Shown: positions 22,934 to 31,588, counted from the stretch's first letter. The stretch is DNA of 50,666 bases from Vicinamibacterales bacterium (GCA_030827135.1 JAURFE010000008.1:1-50666); one strand, 5' to 3'. Notes: generated from the letters alone by a model not told the origin. Made by a program: numbers and translations.

Positions 22934-24535
22934 ATGCGCAATTCAAGCGTACCTGTGGCGGCTGTTGTGGTCGTCGTCGCCGCCCTGGCGGGCGGGATGC
23001 TTGGTCATCGTGTCGGCGCGTCGACCAGTCAGAGCACCGACTGGAGCCGCCTGTTTGCCGTTGCCCTGGCCACGGTGGAGAAGGAGTACGTCGAGGAACT
23101 CGACCCCGAGGATCTGGTCTACGGCGCGGTCGACGGCATGCTGCGCACGCTGGATCCACACTCGAGTTTTTTTGACCCGCGCCAGTACGCCCAGCTGCGC
23201 GAACGCCAGGAAGGGACCTACTACGGGCTCGGCCTGACCATCGTCGTCGTCAACGGCGACATCACGGTCACGAACCTCTTTGAAGGATCGCCGGCGTACC
23301 GGTCGGGGATCCGGCGCGGTGACGTGATCGCGGTGATTAAGGGCGAGTCTGCGAAGGGCTGGACGTCGGATCAGGCCGTCCGCGAATTGCGCGGGCCAAA
23401 GGGCACGTCGGTGAGCATCTCGATTCGGCGCGCGGGTGTTGAAGCCCTGATCCCGCTTGAAGTCGACCGCGATGAGATCAACATCACGACGGTGCGCACG
23501 GCGTTCATGATTGCGCCGGGCACCGGCTATATCCGCCTGCAGGACTTTTCTGAAACCACCGATCGCGAAGTGGGTGAGGCGCTGAAGAAGCTGCGCGCGG
23601 AGGGGCTGGAGCGGCTGGTGCTCGACTTGCGCGACAACCCCGGTGGCCCCCTCGATCAGGCGATCGCGGTGTCCAACCGGTTTCTCAAGCGCGGCCAGAT
23701 GATCGTCTACACGCGCGGGCGTGTGCCGAACGCGGACGAAGACTACCCGGCCCTTGAGGACGGCGACACGAAGACGCCCCTGATTGTTCTGGTGAATCGG
23801 GCCTCGGCCAGCGCGTCCGAGATTGTGGCCGGCGCGGTCCAGGATCATGACCGCGGGCTGGTTGTCGGGGAAGCGACGTTCGGCAAGGCGCTGGTGCAGT
23901 CGGTGTTTCGGATCAACAACGGGGCGGGCCTCGCCCTCACGACCGGGCGGTACTACACGCCGAGCGGCCGCATGATCCAGCGGCCGTGGGACGGCACGTT
24001 CGACGAATATCTGACATACGCGCAGCGCGACCAGCAGGCCACGCGTGAACATTCCGCCGATCAGCTGAAGTACACCGACAGCGGCCGGAAGGTGTACGGC
24101 GGCGGCGGCATTGAGCCCGATCACTTTCTCGCGGGTCCGGTCGAAGGGTTCAACCCGACGCGGTTCTCGCGCACGCTGCTGACGCGCGGATATTTTGTCG
24201 GGTTTGCCGAACGGTTCACCGCGGAGGGGGACAAGCGGCCCGCGTCGGCGTCAGCGGCCAGCCACCGGGTGGCGCGCGGCTGGATGGTGACCGACACCAT
24301 GCTCCAGGAATTCGCGACCTATCTGGCGGAGCAGCGCGTGACGGTGGACGAGGCGGCGCTGGCGGCCGACGCCACATTCCTGCGCGCCATGATCAAGTAC
24401 GAGGTCGATCTGGACCTCTTCGGCGTGGACGAAGCCCGCCGCCATCTCACGCGGGTCGATCCGCAGGCGCAGTTCGCCCTGCAGTTCTTCCAGCAGGCAC
24501 AGCAACTGCTCACGCCGGCCCGCAAGCCTGACTGA
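22934..24535 (+). CDS. C-terminal processing peptidase (S41 family)
   Basis: This 533-residue protease begins with a signal anchor (about residues 6-25). It has a PDZ domain (about 95-175) with YYGLGLTIVVVNGDITV and SGIRRGDVIAVIKG. The S41 catalytic domain (about 185-370) carries the nucleophile in NRASASASEIVAGA and the general-base lysine in GEATFGKALVQSVF. It would cut C-terminal tails of periplasmic proteins. About 150 C-terminal residues form a helical extension. ATG 22934 is chosen for the clean signal anchor; a GTG at 22913 in frame would add seven residues with no better ribosome-binding site. It probably heads a unit with smc and the M48 protease. Confidence 0.93.
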   Translation: MRNSSVPVAAVVVVVAALAGGMLGHRVGASTSQSTDWSRLFAVALATVEKEYVEELDPEDLVYGAVDGMLRTLDPHSSFFDPRQYAQLRERQEGTYYGLGLTIVVVNGDITVTNLFEGSPAYRSGIRRGDVIAVIKGESAKGWTSDQAVRELRGPKGTSVSISIRRAGVEALIPLEVDRDEINITTVRTAFMIAPGTGYIRLQDFSETTDREVGEALKKLRAEGLERLVLDLRDNPGGPLDQAIAVSNRFLKRGQMIVYTRGRVPNADEDYPALEDGDTKTPLIVLVNRASASASEIVAGAVQDHDRGLVVGEATFGKALVQSVFRINNGAGLALTTGRYYTPSGRMIQRPWDGTFDEYLTYAQRDQQATREHSADQLKYTDSGRKVYGGGGIEPDHFLAGPVEGFNPTRFSRTLLTRGYFVGFAERFTAEGDKRPASASAASHRVARGWMVTDTMLQEFATYLAEQRVTVDEAALAADATFLRAMIKYEVDLDLFGVDEARRHLTRVDPQAQFALQFFQQAQQLLTPARKPD

Positions 24536-24540
24536 ACTCC

Positions 24541-27500
24541 ATGCGACTTTCGAGACTGCACATCAACGGATTCAAGAGTTTTCCCGATCGCGCGGAGTTG
24601 TCGTTTGACGACGGCGTGACGGCCATTGTCGGACCGAACGGCTGCGGCAAGAGCAACGTCGTGGATGCCATCACCTGGGTGCTGGGTGAGCAGAGCGCGA
24701 AGAGCCTGCGCGGCGAGCGGATGGAAGACATCATCTTCAACGGCAGCGATGCGCGGAAGCCGACGCAGTCGGCGGAAGTGCGTCTGCGGCTGGCCAACGT
24801 GGCGCAGGTCGGCATGACGGTGCCGGTCGAGCCGGGGCTGGAGATCGTCGATCTCGATCCGGCCGCCCCTCCGGCGCACGGCGAGAACGGGCAGTTGCCG
24901 CTGGTGACGCGCGACGTGGAGATCGGCCGGCGGCTGTATCGATCGGGTGAGAGTGAATACCTGATTGACGGCGAAGTGTGCCGGTTGCGGGATGTGCATG
25001 ACCTGCTGATGGACTCCGGTCTCGGCGTGAAGGCGTACGCCGTGATCGAACAGGGCAAGATCGGCCAGATTCTGTCGTCGCGCCCTGCGGAGCGCCGGTC
25101 GCTCATCGAGGAGGCCGCGGGCGTCACGAAGTACAAGGCGCGCCGCCGGTCGGCCGAACTGAAGCTCGAAGCCGCGCAGCAGAACCTGACGCGCGTGGAC
25201 GACATCATTTTCGAAGTGGAGAAGCAGCGTGGCGCATTAAAGCGTCAGGCGGCGAAGGCGCGTCGCTACAAGCGGCTGCGCGAGGAACTGCGGCGCTGGG
25301 AGCAGGTGCAGTTTGCGAAGCGGCAGGCGGCGCTGGCCCGGGACATCGCGTCGGCCGATGCGCGGCTGGAGGAAGCGCGGGTGCGTGAGGCCGCCGCGGC
25401 GGCGCATGTGGCCGAACTCGAAACGGCGCTTGAGACGCTGCGGATTCAGCTGACGGAAGCGGAGCGCTCGGCGACCGAGACCCGCGAGCAGGCGCATCAG
25501 CGCGAACTCGGCATCGGCCGGTATCAGCAGCAGATCGCCTTCGACCGCCAGCAGATTCAGGACCTCGGGCAGCGCCTTGAGCAGTTGACGGCCGAAGCCA
25601 CCGACCTCGAGGGCCGCCTGGCGCCCGCCCGCGAGGCGATTGCCGAGCAGCGCGAGGCCATCGCAAAAGCGACCGCCACGCTCACGGAGGCGCAAGGCCG
25701 CGTGGCCGCGTGTGAAGAGGATTACCAGCGGGCGCAGACCGCCGTCCAGGGCGTGGAGCAGGACGCCGACCAGACGCGCGCGGCAGTCATGGCGTCGGCG
25801 ACGACGCTGTCGGCGCTGCGGCAGGCGCGCGACAACGCCGCTGCGGCCCGCGACCGCGTGGCGCAGGAACGCAGCCGCTTTGACGTGGAACTGCGCGACC
25901 TGCAGCAGGAGTCCGAGCGCGCCACGCGTGATCGTGACGAGGCCACGGTGGCGTTGGCGCAGGCGCGGGAGGCCGTGACCGGCGCGATCGCCGAGCGCGC
26001 GGCCGCCGAGGCGGCCCTGGTCGCGGCACGATCCGAGCGCGAGCGGCTGTCGCGCGAGCTGAGTCAGACCCACCGGGATTTGGCGGGTCTCGAGGCGCGG
26101 CTGCGATCCCTCGAGGATATCGAACGCAAGCGCGCGACGTTTGGTGATGCCGCACGCTTCCTGCTGGCGGAAGCGCCCGAGACCGTGGGGCAACACGGCG
26201 CCTTCGCGGACTACGTGCAGGTGGAGCCCTCGTTCGAGCGCGCGGTGGACGCCCTGCTCGGCGATTTGCTGCAGCACGTCGTGGTCGATCGCCCCGAACA
26301 GGTGCATCAGGCGCTCGCCAAACTCAACGAGCGCCAGGCCGGCCGGTGCGGGTTCCTCGTGCTGGATGACACCCGTGCCACGGCTCCCCGCGCGGGTATC
26401 CCCACTCCCGCGGGCGTCCGGGCACTCAGGGATGTCGCCCGGCCGACCGGGCCATACGCCGACCTGATCGCGCGTGTGTTGCCCGATGCGTGGATTGCTG
26501 ATTCCTTCGACGCCGCTCGCGCACTGTCCGCGCAGTCCGCCGTTCCGGTCGCGACCCGTGACGGCGAGGTCTTCCACGGCGCAGGTCTTGTTGAAGGCGG
26601 CGTCAGCGGCGGGGCCCACGGCATTCTTGAGACCCGTGCGGAGGCGCAGACGCTGCGCGCGCAGGTCACCGACGCCGAACAGCGGGCGCACCGGTTCGCC
26701 AACGACGTGACGTCGGTGGACTACACCATCCTGAACGGCGAATCGGACGTGACGGTCAAACGGGCCGCGCAGCACGATCAGGAAAAGGCCATTGTCGGTT
26801 TCGAAGCCCGCGTCAACCGCGCAGCGGACGAAGTGACGCGCGTGGCTCGCCGCATCGAACTCGTGTCGACGGAGCGGCGGCGCAGCGAGGAAGAAGAACT
26901 CACGGCGGAACGACGCCGTGACGAGGCGCTGCTGGCCATCGTGGCGCATGAAAGCGGACAACAGGAGGCCGAGCAGTCGCTCGGTGCCGTGTTGTCGCGC
27001 CTGCAAGGCGCACGCGGCGACGCCGAAGCGCAGATGCGTCGCGTCAGCGATGCCCGCGCCGAGCAGATGGCCGTCAGTGAACGGGTGTCGTCGCTGCAGG
27101 CCGAAGGCCGCCGCCTCGAAGAATCACTGGCCGACGTCGAGACGCGCCTGACCGCCCGGCGGTCGGAGATGACCCGCGCTGACGCCCGTCGCGAGGAACT
27201 CGGCCAGTCCATCGTGGAGACCGAGCGCAAACTCGACGACGACGTGCGCGCCTTGAACGAGTTGCGCGAAAGCCTCCGTGGCCTCGACGAGACTGTCAAC
27301 GCAGTCCGGGCCCAGTTCGGCGCGCGCGAGACCGAGATTCGCAGCGCCCGCCACGCGCTCGAAGCCGTGCGGTCGGCTGTCATGCAGTCGGAGGTCGCTC
27401 GTGCCACCGCGCAGGCCGACCTGACGCACCTGGCCGCCGCCTGTCTGGAGGCGGTCAACGCCACGATCGACGACGTGGTCGCGGAAGTCGCGCGCATGGA

Positions 27501-28293
27501 AGCCGCCGGCGAACTCGCGGCCCCCGGGCGTCGTCTCGCGGCCGCCAGCGCGGCGGAACCCGATGATGATGACGAGACGACGGCGGACACGCCGCTCGAC
27601 GCGCAGCCCGAAGGCGCGGGCGACGCCCCGGCAGACGAGACCGACGCGGAGTTGTCACCCGAAGCCGTGATCGCGAGTCTTCGCCAGAAGATTGAACGCC
27701 TCGGCCCGGTGAACATGATGGCCATTGACCAGTTCGACGAACTGGAGACGCGCCACACGTTCCTGACGACCCAGCGGAAGGACCTCCTCGATTCGATTTC
27801 GCAGACGGCCGAAGCCATCAAGCGGATCGACGTCATCACCCGCGAACGGTTTGCGGAGGCGTTTGCGCAGATCAACGCCAACTTCGAGGTGACCTTCACC
27901 ACGTTGTTCGGCGGCGGCAAAGCGGGGCTTGTCCTTATCGACCAGGAGAATCAGGTCGAAAGCGGCATCGACATCATCGCGCAGCCCCCGGGCAAACGCC
28001 TCCAGAACGTGCAGTTGCTCTCGGGTGGTGAAAAGGCCATGACGGCGATGGCGCTGATGTTCGCGATCTTCAAGTTCCGCCCCAGCCCGTTCTGTCTGCT
28101 CGACGAAATTGATGCGCCGCTTGACGACGCGAACATCGGGCGCTTCGTCGAGATGTTGCAGGGGATGCAGTCGCACACCCAGTTCATCCTCATCACCCAC
28201 AACCGCAAGACGATGGAGATCGCCGACCGTCTCTATGGCGTGACGATGGAAGAGCCGGGCGTGTCGAAGCTGATCTCCGTGCAGATGAATTGA
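24541..28293 (+). CDS. smc: Chromosome segregation ATPase SMC
   Basis: SMC is the condensin-like ATPase that organises the chromosome. The 1250-residue protein has an N-terminal head with Walker A GPNGCGKSN (about 32-40) and the Q-loop in VLGEQSAKSLRGERMEDIIFNG. Long coiled coils run to about 510 and from 660 to 1000, around a hinge near 520-650 (FADYVQVEPSFERAVDALLGD). The C-terminal head has the signature LLSGGEKAMTAMALMFAIF and Walker B FCLLDEIDAPLDD. An acidic, Asp/Glu/Thr/Ala-rich insert (about residues 1001-1040) interrupts the coil near the head. It starts six bases after the S41 stop and overlaps the next gene by four bases. Confidence 0.96.
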   Translation: MRLSRLHINGFKSFPDRAELSFDDGVTAIVGPNGCGKSNVVDAITWVLGEQSAKSLRGERMEDIIFNGSDARKPTQSAEVRLRLANVAQVGMTVPVEPGLEIVDLDPAAPPAHGENGQLPLVTRDVEIGRRLYRSGESEYLIDGEVCRLRDVHDLLMDSGLGVKAYAVIEQGKIGQILSSRPAERRSLIEEAAGVTKYKARRRSAELKLEAAQQNLTRVDDIIFEVEKQRGALKRQAAKARRYKRLREELRRWEQVQFAKRQAALARDIASADARLEEARVREAAAAAHVAELETALETLRIQLTEAERSATETREQAHQRELGIGRYQQQIAFDRQQIQDLGQRLEQLTAEATDLEGRLAPAREAIAEQREAIAKATATLTEAQGRVAACEEDYQRAQTAVQGVEQDADQTRAAVMASATTLSALRQARDNAAAARDRVAQERSRFDVELRDLQQESERATRDRDEATVALAQAREAVTGAIAERAAAEAALVAARSERERLSRELSQTHRDLAGLEARLRSLEDIERKRATFGDAARFLLAEAPETVGQHGAFADYVQVEPSFERAVDALLGDLLQHVVVDRPEQVHQALAKLNERQAGRCGFLVLDDTRATAPRAGIPTPAGVRALRDVARPTGPYADLIARVLPDAWIADSFDAARALSAQSAVPVATRDGEVFHGAGLVEGGVSGGAHGILETRAEAQTLRAQVTDAEQRAHRFANDVTSVDYTILNGESDVTVKRAAQHDQEKAIVGFEARVNRAADEVTRVARRIELVSTERRRSEEEELTAERRRDEALLAIVAHESGQQEAEQSLGAVLSRLQGARGDAEAQMRRVSDARAEQMAVSERVSSLQAEGRRLEESLADVETRLTARRSEMTRADARREELGQSIVETERKLDDDVRALNELRESLRGLDETVNAVRAQFGARETEIRSARHALEAVRSAVMQSEVARATAQADLTHLAAACLEAVNATIDDVVAEVARMEAAGELAAPGRRLAAASAAEPDDDDETTADTPLDAQPEGAGDAPADETDAELSPEAVIASLRQKIERLGPVNMMAIDQFDELETRHTFLTTQRKDLLDSISQTAEAIKRIDVITRERFAEAFAQINANFEVTFTTLFGGGKAGLVLIDQENQVESGIDIIAQPPGKRLQNVQLLSGGEKAMTAMALMFAIFKFRPSPFCLLDEIDAPLDDANIGRFVEMLQGMQSHTQFILITHNRKTMEIADRLYGVTMEEPGVSKLISVQMN

Positions 28294-29372
28294 ACGAGTC
28301 CACCGCGACCCGCTATCAACGGCTGCGCCGCACGGCGCAGATGGTCGGGCTCGCGGTCGGCGCCGCCTGGCTGGCCATCGTCGTCTTTTCGCCTGCGGGG
28401 CGGTGGGTGGCGGACTGGGCCTGGTCGGCGTCACCCGGGTGGGCGGTCCTGCTCTTTGTCACCGCCCTGGTGGTCGTCTGGGAGGCGGTCGCATTGCCGG
28501 CGAGTGTCTTCGCCGCGGTGCGTGGCGAACGCCGCTTCCGCAAAGGTGACGTGGCGGTGTCATCGCTTCTGATCGCACAATTCCGCGACACCTGCACGGG
28601 GATCGTCATCGCCATTGCCGGAGGGCTTGTGGTGTACGGAGCGATCGCGCTCGCGGGCGGGTGGTGGTGGCTGGTTGTCGGGGGGCTTGGCGCTCCGATG
28701 GTGGTCGTGGCCACTGCGGTGGCCGGCGTCACGGTGCGCGCCGCTGCCGACGGATTGCCGGTGCCGCGCGAGGCGCTCACGGACCGGTTGTCGGCACTGG
28801 TCGAGCGCGCGTCGGGCCGGCGTGTGCCCGTGCGCGAGTGGACGGATCCGGCGTCAGCCGCCCCGACGGCGCTTGTCACCGGTGTGGGCCCTTCCGGGGC
28901 GATCCTGCTCAGTCGGTCGATGGTGGCCGACTGGAGTGATGACGAGATCGCCGTGGTGGTGGCGCACGAACTGTCGCATCACGTGCATCACGATTTGTGG
29001 CGGAAAGCCGCGCTGGATGCGCTGGTGCTGGTCGCGGCGCTGGGCGCGGCGCACGTCGTGACGGTGACGGCGGGACCGGGGCTCGATGTTCAGGCTCTGG
29101 CCGATCTCACGGCGCTTCCCTTGATTGGACTCACGGCCTGGTTGGCGTGGTGGGGGCTTCGGCCGATTCGGCTGGCGCAGTCGCGAGCCCACGAACGCGC
29201 CGCGGATCGGTATGCGTTGTCAGTGACGGGGAATCCAGAGGCGTTTCGTACCGCGATCCGCCGGCTGGCCGCGCAACACCTGGCGGAAGAACGTCCGTCC
29301 ACCGTGACGCGCCTCTTCTTCCATCGTCATCCGACGGTCGAGGAGCGCCTCACTGCTTCGCTGAAACGATAA
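28290..29372 (+). CDS. M48-family membrane zinc metalloprotease (HtpX/Ste24-like)
   Basis: This 360-residue membrane protease has about four hydrophobic segments (near residues 18-40, 48-70, 105-150 and 245-290). The zinc site is HELSHH (about 231-236, in VVVAHELSHHVHHD). The third ligand is Glu in SRAHERAADRYALS (about 293-306). It would degrade or process membrane proteins. The TTG start at 28290 overlaps the SMC stop as TTGA, and no better start is seen before the first helix. Its 3' end overlaps the convergent cupredoxin gene by 23 bases. Its coupling to smc is unusual and probably only positional. Confidence 0.88.
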   Translation: MNESTATRYQRLRRTAQMVGLAVGAAWLAIVVFSPAGRWVADWAWSASPGWAVLLFVTALVVVWEAVALPASVFAAVRGERRFRKGDVAVSSLLIAQFRDTCTGIVIAIAGGLVVYGAIALAGGWWWLVVGGLGAPMVVVATAVAGVTVRAAADGLPVPREALTDRLSALVERASGRRVPVREWTDPASAAPTALVTGVGPSGAILLSRSMVADWSDDEIAVVVAHELSHHVHHDLWRKAALDALVLVAALGAAHVVTVTAGPGLDVQALADLTALPLIGLTAWLAWWGLRPIRLAQSRAHERAADRYALSVTGNPEAFRTAIRRLAAQHLAEERPSTVTRLFFHRHPTVEERLTASLKR

Positions 29373-29751
29373 GCACCCCGGTCATGCCGCGTTCACGGCA
29401 GTTGTCGCTGGTCAGGGAGCAGTGGAATTCGAACCGTCCCGGCTTTTCGGCGCGGAAATCAAAGGTCACGTCGCGACCCGGTTCCACCCGCTTCTGAATC
29501 CGGTAGTCGGGCAGCGTGAAGCTGTGCGGAATGTCCTCAGAGGTCAGCGTGATGCGGACAAGGTCGCCCTGCGCCACCTGGATTTCCGCGCGGTCGCTGC
29601 CGGAGATTCTGAACTGATACCTGACCGCCGTCACCCCCACATCGCGCTTGGACTGCGCGACCAGGCCGACGGTCGCTATGACGCACACCAGCAGCAGGCT
29701 CCCGGCAATCAGGCAGGATCCGGGCGTAGCATGGCGACGGGTGATAGTCAC
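29350..29751 (-). CDS. Exported cupredoxin-like protein
   Basis: The 133-residue protein has an N-terminal membrane helix or signal (about residues 13-32), then a cupredoxin fold. A likely copper-ligand histidine is in SEDIPHSFTLPDY. The loop FHCSLTSDNCRERGMTG corresponds to the CuA/cupredoxin Cys-Met loop. Unlike cytochrome oxidase subunit II, the spacing between the two cysteines is seven, and the usual His between Cys and Met is absent, so copper binding is uncertain. The GTG at 29751 follows AGGAGG with a five-base spacer. The gene converges on the M48 gene with a 23-base overlap. Confidence 0.82.
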   Translation of the reverse strand: MTITRRHATPGSCLIAGSLLLVCVIATVGLVAQSKRDVGVTAVRYQFRISGSDRAEIQVAQGDLVRITLTSEDIPHSFTLPDYRIQKRVEPGRDVTFDFRAEKPGRFEFHCSLTSDNCRERGMTGVLIVSAKQ

Positions 29752-29811
29752 GGGGGCCTCCTGTCGGTTGAGACGGCTCCCCGGTATTATCGGCCTGTTC
29801 CAGACCTGCCG

Positions 29812-30177
29812 TCAGTCCCTGACCGAGTGTTTTTGTTCGACCAGCACAATACCGGACGCGACCCCGGCCGGCAGGCGTGCGGCAAGGGTGCCGGCGTTGA
29901 AGCCCTCCCGAACAGTGCCGGTGACTGTCGCACGTGCCCCGAGGCGCGGGACGCCTCTGTCCGACACGACCCACAAGGAGCCGGTCCGGTCTTCGATGCG
30001 ATACACGCCCCGGTTCATGACCGAGAAGCTGTCGACTACGGTGCCCGTGACGGTCACCTCGCGGTTGCGATATCTGGAGGGGTCGTTCAGCACCCGACTG
30101 ACGCGGGTGGCGCAGGCGGTTGCCGCGACCAGGACCAGGACCACGACGACGGTGCGAAGCACGCGGGAGGATGTCAT
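29812..30177 (-). CDS. Lipoprotein with OB-fold-like domain
   Basis: This 121-residue protein has a lipoprotein signal ending VAATAC, so it would be anchored through Cys22. The mature part is a small all-beta domain: VSRVLNDPSRYRNREVTVTGTVVDSF, then repeated short strands with IEDRTGSLWVVSD and GARATVTGTVREGF. This layout resembles tRNA_anti-like/CcmE-like OB folds found in small periplasmic lipoproteins. The function is unknown. It shares orientation with the cupredoxin gene, 60 bases downstream, and is divergent from the methyltransferase-like gene. Confidence 0.75.
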   Translation of the reverse strand: MTSSRVLRTVVVVLVLVAATACATRVSRVLNDPSRYRNREVTVTGTVVDSFSVMNRGVYRIEDRTGSLWVVSDRGVPRLGARATVTGTVREGFNAGTLAARLPAGVASGIVLVEQKHSVRD

Positions 30178-30252
30178 GGCAGCAGAATCCTGCGTTTGTG
30201 GTGTGCGCGCTGTTCAATGGTGCACAGGGCGTGGAGTACGCTGAAGACCGCG

Positions 30253-30924
30253 ATGAAACCCTGGATTTTGCTGGGCGAGAGCCGGACGCCGGACGGCACA
30301 CGGCTGACATTGATGACCCGCGACCGTGAACATGTCATCTTTGCCGACGGCAAGATCCTCATGTCGAGCCGGATGCATGGATCCGAAGAAGCGCTTGCGA
30401 CCCTCGCGTGTGCGCACATCACCACCGCCTCGTCGCCGCAGGTGCTCGTCGGTGGGCTGGGCCTCGGGTACACGCTGCGCGCGACGCTGGACGTTCTGCC
30501 GGCGGGGGCCACGGTGGTGGTCGCGGAACTCGTGCCGGGTGTCGTGGAATGGAATCGCGGGCCGCTCGGGCCGTTGGCCAACCATCCGCTCGAGGATCGC
30601 CGCGTCGAAGTGGCGGTGGGGGATGTCGGGGTGACGATGCGCAGGGAGAAGGCGGGGTTTGATGCCATCCTGCTGGATGTGGACAACGGTCCGGATGCGT
30701 TTACGTCGGCGCAGAACGCCGGGCTCTACGCCAACCAGGGGGTGACGCAGGCGCACGCGGCTCTCAAGCCCGGCGGCGTATTGGCGGTCTGGTCCGCGTG
30801 GGAAGACCGCAAGTTCGAGCAGCGCCTGCGCTGGGCCGGCTTTACGGTGACGATGCATCGCGTGCGGGCGCGGCTGAAGCAGGGTGGGCCGCGCCACACG
30901 ATCTTCGTCGGGCAGCGTACGTAG
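30253..30924 (+). CDS. Spermidine-synthase-like SAM-dependent methyltransferase-fold protein
   Basis: This 223-residue protein has the Rossmann fold of spermidine synthases and related enzymes. It shows the glycine loop VLVGGLGLGYTLRATLD (about 76-92), an acidic ribose-binding strand end (VVVAELVPGVVEWNR) and the motif DAILLDVDNGPD (about 138-150). The substrate residues of true polyamine synthases are not all recognisable, so transfer chemistry is uncertain. ATG 30253 begins a compact domain; longer in-frame reading would cross two genes on the other strand. The stop TAG is the first part of an intergenic palindrome. Confidence 0.8.
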   Translation: MKPWILLGESRTPDGTRLTLMTRDREHVIFADGKILMSSRMHGSEEALATLACAHITTASSPQVLVGGLGLGYTLRATLDVLPAGATVVVAELVPGVVEWNRGPLGPLANHPLEDRRVEVAVGDVGVTMRREKAGFDAILLDVDNGPDAFTSAQNAGLYANQGVTQAHAALKPGGVLAVWSAWEDRKFEQRLRWAGFTVTMHRVRARLKQGGPRHTIFVGQRT

Positions 30925-31019
30925 GGCGCGCTGAACTTGAGCGCGCCGAGTCTGGCCCGCTCCAAACCAGCGGGCCCTACGTACCCCCGCAAGTAGGGCC
31001 CGCTGAAGTTGAGCGGGCC
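30918..31019. repeat. Three GTAGGGC-type palindromes
   Basis: Copies at 30918-30947 (plus, GCGC stem), 30954-30983 (minus, GGGC stem) and 30993-31019 (plus, GGGC stem) lie back to back. The first supplies the stop codon of the methyltransferase-like gene. They begin the 322-base stretch without a gene (30925-31246). Confidence 0.88.
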
Positions 31020-31039
31020 ACGCGGAACCTTGAACCCGC

Positions 31040-31197
31040 GGTTCATGGTTCATCGGTTCATGGTTCATCGGTGCTGTTCTTGGTTCTGGCTGCCGGGTTC
31101 CGGGTGGAGGGTTCTGGGTTCGACGCTCGGAACCTGGAACGTGGAACCCCGAACCCCGAACAGCACCGCTGAACCCTGAACCGTGAACCGATGAACC
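31040..31197. repeat. Inverted repeat of GGTTCATx units
   Basis: The left part has GGTTCATG/GGTTCATC units and the right part the complementary GAACC units, around an irregular centre of related GGTTC/GAACC words. A 22-base stretch (31055-31076) is identical to 7250-7271. Nothing else is recognised between this element and yhbY except a TACAAT box. Confidence 0.82.
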
Positions 31198-31234
31198 ATA
31201 CGGGGTAGGGCGGTGGTTTGTAGCGCGCCGAACA

Positions 31235-31240
31235 TACAAT
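31235..31240 (+). promoter_or_regulatory. TANNNT box, candidate leaderless promoter -10
   Basis: TACAAT (five of six consensus bases) ends 6 bases before the yhbY ATG at 31247, and there is no Shine-Dalgarno sequence. A clear -35 element at the usual distance is not seen. Confidence 0.45.
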
Positions 31241-31246
31241 CGACTC

Positions 31247-31534
31247 ATGCCCGTGTCCCTGACGTCCCGCGAACGCGCCCAATTAAAAGCCCGCGCCCAT
31301 GCGCTTGAGCCCGTCGTGCAGATGGGGCAGGCCGGCGTGTCGGACGCGCTGGTCGCTGAGGTCAATCGCGCGCTGACGGCGCACGGGCTGATCAAGGTGA
31401 AACTGGCCGGCGCCGATCGCGAGGCGCGTGCATCCATGGCTGACGCCCTGTGCCGTGCGACCGACGCCGCTGAGGTGCAGCAGGTCGGCAAGGTGCTGGT
31501 GATGTGGCGGCCGAAGCCCGAAGACGCTACGTAG
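31247..31534 (+). CDS. yhbY: YhbY/CRM-domain RNA-binding protein
   Basis: This 95-residue protein is a stand-alone CRS1/YhbY (CRM) domain that binds ribosomal RNA during 50S assembly in other bacteria. The N-terminal helix (LTSRERAQLKARAHALEPVV) is followed by the family segment QMGQAGVSDALVAEVNRAL, and then GLIKVKLAG, which occupies the RNA-binding loop position. The ATG at 31247 gives the full domain. The last codon and TAG stop are formed by a palindromic repeat (31528-31554), so the native C-terminus may have been different. The length is typical. Confidence 0.9.
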   Translation: MPVSLTSRERAQLKARAHALEPVVQMGQAGVSDALVAEVNRALTAHGLIKVKLAGADREARASMADALCRATDAAEVQQVGKVLVMWRPKPEDAT

Positions 31535-31554
31535 GGCCGGCCTTCAGGCCGGCC
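31528..31554. repeat. GTAGGGCC palindrome at the yhbY stop
   Basis: A hairpin with stem GGCCGGCC/GGCCGGCC and loop TTCA directly follows TACG, and its TAG is the yhbY stop codon. It belongs to the GTAGGGC family but has a third stem sequence. Confidence 0.85.
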
Positions 31555-31588
31555 AGTCGGCCGGGATGAAGCCCCGCCCTGCATCCCC

